In this document: in pieces, positions 1 to 5,161 of the stretch
Numbering within the stretch: position 1 is the stretch's first letter
Layout: every line of letters begins with the position of its first letter
Source: CAZVBV01 sp964513975
GTDB taxonomy: Bacteria; Patescibacteriota; Gracilibacteria; UBA4473
Length of the DNA: 13,642 bases
NCBI GenBank assembly: GCA_964513975.1
Contig: CAZEON010000034.1
Location: 1 to 13,642 of the forward strand
Reading direction: 5' to 3'
Notes under the pieces: model-generated
Seen by the model: the letters and a program-made list of their open reading frames with translations, nothing else
Databases searched by the model: none
Told to the model about the DNA's origin: nothing
Made by a program: the position numbers and the translations under genes

Positions 1-168
1 TTTCTTATTCTTCTTCTACCAAGTGTTGCGTTTAACCCTAAAATGTAGGGTGAAAGAAACTAAATTGTTATTAAGTCTTTTTGAGGGAAGAGTCAAGTGT
101 TTCGAAAGAAAAACTTGTAGAAACTAGGAATTATATTACTGTGCAAAAGTAATTTATAAATTTTACAC

Positions 169-429
169 ATGGAAAAGCAAGACTCGCTCAGAGTTCCCAT
201 CTTAAGGTTCCTGTCCAATAAAACACTTCCTCAAATTCTTGATGGAATTGAAGCTATGGAAGAAGGTGAAAAGAAAGAACGGCTTACGAATTTGTATTTA
301 GATGAATTGGAGGCTCGACAAGAAGGAACACCACTCGTCCAAGATATTAATAACGCTATTGAAGAATTGAATATTAAAAAGACACTTGACGATATTTACG
401 ACAAACCCCAAAATCAAATCAAGGAATAA
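169..429 (+). CDS. Hypothetical protein, 86 aa
   Basis: I do not recognise this protein. It is small, soluble and charged, with several probable amphipathic helices (Glu/Lys/Leu-rich, for example LYLDELEARQEG near residues 43-54) and no membrane segment, cysteine or obvious motif. It sits 43 nt upstream of the likely gatB ATG on the same strand, where a gatC gene might be expected. It lacks the GatC pattern, in which an LARLxL-type helix is followed by a second helix and a conserved proline-rich tail, so I do not call it GatC. The ATG has no Shine-Dalgarno motif. A TATAAA at 155-160 could be a -10 box placing transcription start almost on the ATG, but its -35 is poor. The coding call rests on the open frame, helical composition and same-strand spacing to gatB. 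Confidence 0.55.
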   Translation: MEKQDSLRVPILRFLSNKTLPQILDGIEAMEEGEKKERLTNLYLDELEARQEGTPLVQDINNAIEELNIKKTLDDIYDKPQNQIKE

Positions 430-472
430 GATTCGTGGAAGAAAATAATCTTTTCCGCTACAATTTGTTGTG

Positions 473-1894
473 ATGGAACTTGAAACAATTATTGGACTCG
501 AAATTCACGCACAACTCTCGACCAAGTCGAAACTCTTTTGTAGTTGTGATAATGATGCATTTGGAGCAGAACCAAATACAAGAGTGTGTCCTGTGTGCAT
601 GGGCTTCCCAGGGATGTTGCCCGTGCTTAATGACCAAGCTTTAAAGAAGGGGACTGTTGGAGCGGCGGCGTTAGGATGCAAGATTCAGGAGTTTTCAAAG
701 TTTGATAGAAAGAACTACTTTTATCCAGATCTTCCTAATGGATTCCAGATTTCACAGTTTGATAAACCTATTGCACTGAAAGGAAAAGTTGAGATTGAAA
801 TTGAGGGGAAAAAGAAAGTGATCGGCATTACCCGTGTGCATCTGGAAAATGATGCAGGGAAATTGACCCATGAGAAGACGGGAACATTGTGCGATTACAA
901 TCGTTCAGGAACACCGTTGATTGAAATAGTAACCGAGCCGGATATGCGTTCCCCTGAGCAAGCCCGAGTGTTTGCACAGGAGATTCAGAAGATTCTTCGA
1001 TTTGTTGGGGCGTCGGATGCAGATATGGAGAAGGGGATGATGCGATTCGATGCATCTATCTCAATGCGCCCGGTGGGCGATAAAAAGCTCTATCCACGAG
1101 GAGAGATAAAGAACCTCAATTCATTTACGGCCCTCTTTAAAGCTCTTTCATACGAAGAAAAGAAACAACGAAAATTGTGGGAGAAAGGAGATGTCGCTGA
1201 TAAAGAAACGACACTTGGATGGCTTGATGATGAGGGAAAGACGCATATATTGAGAGATAAAGAATCGGCTCATGATTATCGATACTTTCCCGAACCAGAT
1301 CTACCTCCCCTTACTTTCACGGAAGAGGAAATAAAAGAAATTGAAGAGGGGATTCCGGAACTTCCATTGGAAAAATATCATCGGTATAAAACCGAGTTCG
1401 AACTCTCGGAAAATGATGCCTTGAAACTGGCGGAAAGCTTGGAATTGTCTCAATTTTTTGAGACCGTCAGTGATTTATCAAAAGCTCCAAAGAAAGCGGC
1501 CAACCTTATCTTATCTGTGATTTTAGCCGATCCTGATTGGATGAAGAGTGAGATAACACCTGGTCATGTCGCTGGTGTACTTGATCTCATCACCACAGGA
1601 CAGGTTTCCGCCACTGGAGGGAAGCAGGTTCTTGAAGAGGCAATGAAGACAGGTGAAGGGGTTAAAGATATTGTGGAGAAACTCGGACTTGCTCAGGTCT
1701 CCGATAGCGGGGAGATTGAAGGATGGATCGATGAAGTATTAGAAGAAAATGCCCCAACAGTTGCCGAATACAAAGCGGGGAAAGAGAAAGTCATTGGATT
1801 TCTTGTCGGACAGGTCATGAAGAAATCAGGAGGAAGTGCGAATCCACAGATGGTGCAGGAGATAATGAAGGGAAAACTTATTTCAAATTCGTAG
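473..1894 (+). CDS. gatB: Aspartyl/glutamyl-tRNA amidotransferase subunit B (GatB)
   Basis: GatB is the tRNA-binding kinase subunit of the GatCAB complex. It phosphorylates the side chain of mischarged Glu-tRNA(Gln) or Asp-tRNA(Asn) and accepts ammonia from GatA. The 473-aa protein opens with the diagnostic IGLEIHAQLSTKSKLF. Four cysteines follow in CxC...CxxC spacing (residues 23, 25, 39, 42), resembling the zinc site present in many GatB proteins. FDRKNYFYPDLP, HLENDAGKLTHE, DYNRSGTPLIEIVTEPD, YPRGEIKNLNS and the C-terminal YqeY-type tail ending QMVQEIMKGKL are all present, so it is full length. I prefer the ATG at 473 to the in-frame GTG at 470, because GatB proteins start only a few residues before xIGLEIH. 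No gatA or gatC lies in the window. A TACAAT at 459-464 suggests a nearly leaderless transcript, but its -35 is weak. Confidence 0.97.
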   Translation: MELETIIGLEIHAQLSTKSKLFCSCDNDAFGAEPNTRVCPVCMGFPGMLPVLNDQALKKGTVGAAALGCKIQEFSKFDRKNYFYPDLPNGFQISQFDKPIALKGKVEIEIEGKKKVIGITRVHLENDAGKLTHEKTGTLCDYNRSGTPLIEIVTEPDMRSPEQARVFAQEIQKILRFVGASDADMEKGMMRFDASISMRPVGDKKLYPRGEIKNLNSFTALFKALSYEEKKQRKLWEKGDVADKETTLGWLDDEGKTHILRDKESAHDYRYFPEPDLPPLTFTEEEIKEIEEGIPELPLEKYHRYKTEFELSENDALKLAESLELSQFFETVSDLSKAPKKAANLILSVILADPDWMKSEITPGHVAGVLDLITTGQVSATGGKQVLEEAMKTGEGVKDIVEKLGLAQVSDSGEIEGWIDEVLEENAPTVAEYKAGKEKVIGFLVGQVMKKSGGSANPQMVQEIMKGKLISNS

Positions 1895-1920
1895 AGTTTT
1901 AAATTCCATTGATAGAAGCT

Positions 1921-1936
1921 CACAACTTAAGTTGTG
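1921..1936. repeat. Perfect 16-bp palindrome
   Basis: CACAACTTAAGTTGTG is exactly self-complementary and lies 26 nt after the gatB stop. As RNA it could form a 6-bp stem with a TTAA loop, but no T-run follows on the plus strand, so it is not a standard terminator. It could be a protein-binding site or a copy of a dispersed palindromic repeat. Confidence 0.5.
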
Positions 1937-1964
1937 GATTGGGAAAATAATAAAAAAAGCTTCC

Positions 1965-2101
1965 GTCATTCCGGCTTGCCCGGAATCGGATAATGATTTG
2001 GAAAATAGTAGAAAGCGTTAGCGCGGTACTAATGTTGTTTTTTCACGTTGTTCTGTGAACAAGAGGGGGAACTGAAGCGATTCTGGACAAGCCAGAATGA
2101 C
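1965..2101. repeat. REPIN-like pair of inverted 23-nt hairpin repeats
   Basis: The arm at 1965-1987 (GTCATTCCGG...CCGGAATC) and the arm at 2079-2101 (GATTCTGG...CCAGAATGAC) are reverse complements apart from a few C/T differences. Each arm is itself a small hairpin: ATTCCGG/CCGGAAT with a 5-nt loop, and ATTCTGG/CCAGAAT with a 5-nt loop. About 90 nt of unrelated sequence separates them. Two hairpin units facing each other is the architecture of REP doublets (REPINs), which are moved in trans by RAYT transposases. No such transposase gene is in this window. A related structure occurs at 11738-11884. The 309-nt gap between gatB and the next gene holds this element, the palindrome before it, the short repeat after it and a promoter; I see no gene in it. 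Confidence 0.6.
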
Positions 2102-2107
2102 TAAGAT

Positions 2108-2138
2108 TCTATAAACTCTAAACTATGAACTATAGACT
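2108..2138. repeat. Short degenerate AACTAT-type tandem repeat
   Basis: This stretch is built from near-copies of AAACTCT/AACTATGA/ACTATAGACT. It ends about 9 nt before the -35 box of the next promoter, so it may be a dispersed simple repeat or act as A/T-rich upstream promoter DNA. It codes for nothing recognisable. Confidence 0.35.
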
Positions 2139-2146
2139 GATTCTCC

Positions 2147-2175
2147 TTGCTAAAACACGAAATATTTGCTATAAT
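2147..2175 (+). promoter_or_regulatory. Sigma70-type promoter for the 2204 gene
   Basis: TTGCTA (2147-2152) is followed after exactly 17 nt by a consensus TATAAT (2170-2175), which is also preceded by an extended -10 TG. Predicted transcription start is near 2182, giving a leader of about 22 nt before the ATG at 2204. It probably serves the 2204 gene and possibly the downstream antitoxin and folC. Confidence 0.75.
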
Positions 2176-2203
2176 AGGGAGAAGGAATTAAAAATATATC
2201 GCA

Positions 2204-2434
2204 ATGGACTATCTCTTCGAGCATTCACGTGAAATCATGCAACTCTGTTTTGGAGCGGGATTTCTTATTTTCGTGATTTTCGCTGTACGAGCGATGATGC
2301 TTGCGACTCGAGTGTTGAAGAAATTAGACGATCTTTCCGATCTTTTTATCTCATACATTCAAAAACCACTTCAACTTATTTTTGAAGGACAAAAGATTAT
2401 TTCTCATCTTTTAGAGTTTTTTTCAAAGAAGTAA
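2204..2434 (+). CDS. Small single-pass membrane protein, 76 aa
   Basis: The function is not recognised. The protein has a short N-terminal segment, one hydrophobic helix (about residues 14-34, FGAGFLIFVIFAVRAMM), then an amphipathic helical tail with LKKLDDLSDLF near residues 38-48 and a Lys-Lys end. This topology resembles small inner-membrane proteins with a cytoplasmic coiled-coil-like tail (DUF948-like proteins are one comparison), but no signature is decisive. A strong TTGCTA-N17-TATAAT promoter lies just upstream, which supports expression. It is followed 54 nt later by the antitoxin-like gene on the same strand. The start has no Shine-Dalgarno motif. Confidence 0.65.
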   Translation: MDYLFEHSREIMQLCFGAGFLIFVIFAVRAMMLATRVLKKLDDLSDLFISYIQKPLQLIFEGQKIISHLLEFFSKK

Positions 2435-2437
2435 TTC

Positions 2438-2466
2438 TTGACCAACGGGTATCGAATAAGTACAAA
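2438..2466 (+). promoter_or_regulatory. Possible promoter for the RelB-like gene and folC
   Basis: TTGACC (2438-2443) and TACAAA (2461-2466) are separated by 17 nt and would start transcription near 2473, 16 nt before the chosen ATG at 2489. The in-frame TTG at 2438 that would lengthen the protein is part of this -35 box, which argues against using it as a start codon. Confidence 0.4.
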
Positions 2467-2488
2467 ACACGCACTTAATATTTTTTCT

Positions 2489-2746
2489 ATGAGCCACATT
2501 CAAATCCGCATTTCTGATGAAGACAAGCAAGAAGTAAGAGAAATCCTTGAGAACATGGGATTAACCTACTCTTCTGCGATTAAATTGTTTTTTAAGAAAG
2601 TGGTTCAGGAAAAGAAGCTGCCGTTTCAAATTGCGGCTGGCGCACCAAAGGCACCAAAAAAGACAGTAAAAGTTGAAACAAAAGAAGAAAAGAGCGAAAC
2701 TGCTCCCGAATGGAACACTTTCACAAAGCGGAAGATTGGCTCATAA
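2489..2746 (+). CDS. RelB/DinJ-family ribbon-helix-helix antitoxin-like protein (orphan)
   Basis: Residues 1-47 match the RelB/DinJ antitoxin pattern: a beta strand with alternating residues (MSHIQIRISDEDK), a helix (VREILENMGLTYSSAIKLFF) and KKVVQEKKLPF. Such proteins dimerise, bind their own operator and neutralise a RelE/YafQ-type RNase. The C-terminal 38 residues are a low-complexity Ala/Lys/Glu segment, unlike the usual toxin-wrapping tail. No RelE-like toxin is present: the next gene is folC, whose ATG at 2710 lies inside this gene (37-nt overlap). The family fold therefore seems sure, but an antitoxin role is not; it could be a stand-alone regulator or a domesticated remnant. I chose the ATG at 2489 because the family begins M-x-x-I-x-I-R-I and the longer TTG start overlaps a -35 box. 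Confidence 0.75.
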   Translation: MSHIQIRISDEDKQEVREILENMGLTYSSAIKLFFKKVVQEKKLPFQIAAGAPKAPKKTVKVETKEEKSETAPEWNTFTKRKIGS

Positions 2747-3921
2747 AGCTTTCATCAGAAGCACAGTTTTTTCGCAAAGACACACCTCCATCCCTGGAGG
2801 TAGTTCAACAAATACTTGATGAGTTAGGGCGTCCTGATCAATCATTTGAATGGAGAGTGATTGTAGGAGGAACCGCAGGAAAGGGGACTGTCTGTCGATT
2901 AACCGAAGACGTCCTTCTTCGCGCTGGGAAGAAAGTAGCGACATTGGTCTCACCGCACCTTCAAGTCATTACTGAGCGTGTACGGATTAATGGCACACTC
3001 ATTGACGGGGAAATTTTTGGAAAAACGATTAAAACGATTCAAAAGACTTGTGAATCAATTGATGTCATGCCAACGTATTACGAAGCGATTGTGTTGGCTG
3101 GAATTCTATCTGCGAAAAATGCGGGGTGTGAAATTCTCATCTGCGAAGTAGGGATGGGAGGACGACTTGACGCTGTGAATTCCGTCCAAGGAAAACGAGT
3201 CTCGGCACTGACATTTATAGGGAACGATCACTTCGAAAAATTCGACAATAGTATCGAAAAATTAGCCGAAGAGAAGGCGGGTATTTTTACATCAGATTCG
3301 GTGTACAATGTGAGTTATGAGCAAAAAATGTGTTCAAGACTTAACAAAATAGCAAAAACAGAAATCGAGTACGTAAAAGGAATAAAAGCCAAGTTGAATA
3401 AAAAACTTGCTCGAAAGATTTGCAAACACGTCCTTGGTCATGACAAGTTCATAATGCGCAAAATTCAGCTCCCTGGACGATGGGAAGTTGTTAATTTCCA
3501 ATTTTCAATTTCCAATTTTCAATTTAAAAAAACAGGGCAAAAAATAATTCTCGATGGGGCTCATTCCGCTCCGCGGTTTGAATTTATTCTGCCCAAAATC
3601 AAGAAATTAAAAGGCAAGAAGATTGGAGTTTTTGGACTCGGAAAAAACCATGATCCGAATATTTTTAATATCGTTGAGAAGGAATTTGAAGAAATATTTT
3701 GGGTAAATGTTCCAGAAGCACGAGATACATGGACAGCGGAAGAGCTTAGGAAAAAGATAGGGCGGGGGGTTACTTGCCCTGATGCTCGCACGGCACTTAA
3801 AGAAGCGAGAAAACTCGGAGGTACAATTCTGGTAAATGGCTTCTTTCTTGGTGGAGAGGTGCGAAATAAATTCTACGATCCTCAAAAAATACTGGAACAG
3901 AGGACGGAGTTTCCGGAGTGA
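2710..3921 (+). CDS. folC: Folylpolyglutamate synthase / dihydrofolate synthase (FolC), Mur-ligase family
   Basis: FolC adds glutamate to (dihydro)pteroate and folates using ATP. The 403-aa protein shows the N-terminal helix, the P-loop VGGTAGKGT (residues 52-60, Ala replacing the usual Asn), LVSPHLQVITERVRING, the second signature ICEVGMGGRLDAVN (144-157), FIGNDHFEKF with the conserved His174, and AEEKAGIF with Lys189, the probable carbamylated lysine. The C-terminal domain starts after LPGRWEV and has LDGAHSAPRF (Ser for the usual Asn). Between them lies NFQFSISNFQF (262-272), encoded by a tandem 14-mer repeat that looks like an insertion. The ATG at 2710 fits the FolC N-terminus and overlaps the upstream antitoxin-like gene by 37 nt, suggesting translational coupling. 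It ends in TGA and converges on rnhA. Confidence 0.93.
   Translation: MEHFHKAEDWLIKLSSEAQFFRKDTPPSLEVVQQILDELGRPDQSFEWRVIVGGTAGKGTVCRLTEDVLLRAGKKVATLVSPHLQVITERVRINGTLIDGEIFGKTIKTIQKTCESIDVMPTYYEAIVLAGILSAKNAGCEILICEVGMGGRLDAVNSVQGKRVSALTFIGNDHFEKFDNSIEKLAEEKAGIFTSDSVYNVSYEQKMCSRLNKIAKTEIEYVKGIKAKLNKKLARKICKHVLGHDKFIMRKIQLPGRWEVVNFQFSISNFQFKKTGQKIILDGAHSAPRFEFILPKIKKLKGKKIGVFGLGKNHDPNIFNIVEKEFEEIFWVNVPEARDTWTAEELRKKIGRGVTCPDARTALKEARKLGGTILVNGFFLGGEVRNKFYDPQKILEQRTEFPE
3493..3525 (+). repeat. Tandem 14-mer repeat inside folC
   Basis: The unit AATTTCCAATTTTC occurs twice back to back (3493-3506, 3507-3520) and a third copy begins (AATTT, 3521-3525). Since 14 is not a multiple of three, the copies are read in different frames, giving NFQF-SIS-NFQF. 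The codons join the two FolC domains without breaking the frame. Confidence 0.85.
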
Positions 3922-3932
3922 ATAAAATTTCA

Positions 3933-3978
3933 GATTTCGGATTGCAGATTTGGGATTTAAAATCGAAAATCCGAAATC
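3933..3978. repeat. Inverted GATTTCGGATT / AATCCGAAATC repeat between convergent genes
   Basis: GATTTCGGATT (3933-3943) and AATCCGAAATC (3968-3978) are a perfect 11-bp inverted repeat with a 24-nt spacer that contains more degenerate copies of the same unit (CAGATTTGGGATTT, AAATCGAAAATC). It lies between the convergent folC and rnhA genes. It might act as a weak bidirectional terminator or mRNA end stabiliser, but there is no T-run, and it may simply be a dispersed repeat. Confidence 0.5.
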
Positions 3979-3996
3979 GTAAATCGGCAATGGGAT

Positions 3997-4449
3997 TCAC
4001 TCGTGTTGATCGAGCACCTTGTTCACAATACTGTCGGCCACTTTATTCTTGTGTCTAAGAACGTGCCTGAATCGTACCGTCTCAAATTTGGCACACACTA
4101 TCTTCGCTTGTTCAAAAGACGGCTTCAGGTTCGCATTCTTTACTTTAAAATTCCCACTCATTTGCTCCACAATCAATTTTGAATCGAGAATAACCTCAAT
4201 GTCAGTAATCCCATTTTGTACGGCTAATTGAAGCCCGTGAAGCATTCCTGCGTACTCTGCAAAGTTATTCGTCTGTGTCCCACAGTAAATACCACCATAC
4301 GCAATTTCTTTCTTTTTTTCATCATAGAGAATAGCACCTCCGGCAGCTTTCCCTGGATTCCCTCGAGAACCTCCATCGGCATAGAGGATTCCTTTTTTAA
4401 CGGTCTTCTTTGTTTTGGTTTCGATATTGGTAAAAAGATCTTCAGCCAT
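3997..4449 (-). CDS. rnhA: Ribonuclease HI family protein
   Basis: RNase HI cleaves the RNA strand of RNA-DNA hybrids (R-loops, primers). The 150-aa protein has a complete active site: Asp25 in YADGGSRGNPG, Glu65 in NNFAEYAG, Asp89 in VILDSKLIVEQMSG and Asp139 in HKNKVADSIVN, with His133 nearby. The short acidic-then-basic N-terminus (residues 1-19) precedes the first strand. The motif style (DGGSRGNPG, TNNFAEYAGMLHGL) resembles the Bacillus/archaeal-type RNase HI group rather than E. coli RnhA; such proteins are also described as reverse-transcriptase-like RNase H. Its ATG lies inside the end of the upstream HEPN gene (8-nt ATGGCTGA overlap), so translation is probably coupled. It is the last gene of the proS-HEPN-rnhA operon and ends with TGA. 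Confidence 0.93.
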   Translation of the reverse strand: MAEDLFTNIETKTKKTVKKGILYADGGSRGNPGKAAGGAILYDEKKKEIAYGGIYCGTQTNNFAEYAGMLHGLQLAVQNGITDIEVILDSKLIVEQMSGNFKVKNANLKPSFEQAKIVCAKFETVRFRHVLRHKNKVADSIVNKVLDQHE

Positions 4450-5161
4450 TTTTTAATTTTTTATATTTTTCTTGAAGTTTCTCTCTTCTAAGGGGTTCAT
4501 AGTTGCCTAAATATTTTACCACATTTTTCGTATCTCTTTCAGCAGTTTCTCCCATGGAAAAATGAGACCAACTTTCATGATTTGTTTTTGAGGATAAAAT
4601 GTTCAGTATTTCGGAAGCAATTTTGAATAAATCTTTAGCATCTTGCACTGAGGCATTTACAGCTTCTTTCTCTTCGTCGTCATGTGCTAAAGATTGATTT
4701 CGATGCCTCTTAAGATCTTCTATTTTTGTAGCGTTTTCCTTCAATGTTTTTTTAATTTTCCTCAGGTCGTCTACTTCCAATCCTTTGTAATTTTCCGACA
4801 ATTCTTTGATATATTTTCGATCAGTATTGAAATCTTGAAATTCTTCTTTTGTGAATTTTTCAGCATTTTTAGAAGCATGTTTTTTTACTTTATTTATCGA
4901 CAAAGCTTTTTCATGATGATCAAAAATCTTTGCTAATTCTAAGATAAAAGAAATACGGTGGGATTCTATCGTTGGAACAAAAAAACCATTAAATTTATTC
5001 ATAATCTCTAAATTTTGTTCGAACTCTTCTTTTGTATTTTTTGATGGATCTGTTGAAATTATCAATGCTTCCCAAATATAAAAATGTGCATATCCCTTTC
5101 CCAATCGAGAATGTAACCGTTGGAGGTTCTTTTGAAGTTTTGAAAAATCTTTGTCAGCCAT
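4442..5161 (-). CDS. HEPN-domain protein, probably AbiU2-like
   Basis: The 239-aa all-helical protein carries RNQSLAH (Arg154 to His160, an R-x5-H), the catalytic motif of HEPN RNases, preceded by KIEDLKRH and followed by an acidic DDEEKE. HEPN domains with the motif late in a roughly 200-residue helical bundle and an N-terminal YIWEALI-type helix are typical of the AbiU2 family, linked to phage abortive infection; that assignment is from memory of the family, not from a search. The rest (residues 1-130) is Lys/Glu-rich helix, and residues 195-239 form a basic tail. There is no signal peptide. Its ATG directly abuts the proS stop (TAA-ATG, no gap) and its end overlaps rnhA by 8 nt. It is therefore expressed with proS and could be an RNA-cleaving stress or defence protein. 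No MNT-type antitoxin partner is adjacent. Confidence 0.7.
   Translation of the reverse strand: MADKDFSKLQKNLQRLHSRLGKGYAHFYIWEALIISTDPSKNTKEEFEQNLEIMNKFNGFFVPTIESHRISFILELAKIFDHHEKALSINKVKKHASKNAEKFTKEEFQDFNTDRKYIKELSENYKGLEVDDLRKIKKTLKENATKIEDLKRHRNQSLAHDDEEKEAVNASVQDAKDLFKIASEILNILSSKTNHESWSHFSMGETAERDTKNVVKYLGNYEPLRREKLQEKYKKLKNG

Noticed and set aside
3607..4000. Minus-strand frames containing NPKSEI-like and IFDFKSQI-like peptides
   Set aside because: These are translations of the AATCCGAAATC repeat plus antisense folC, not proteins.
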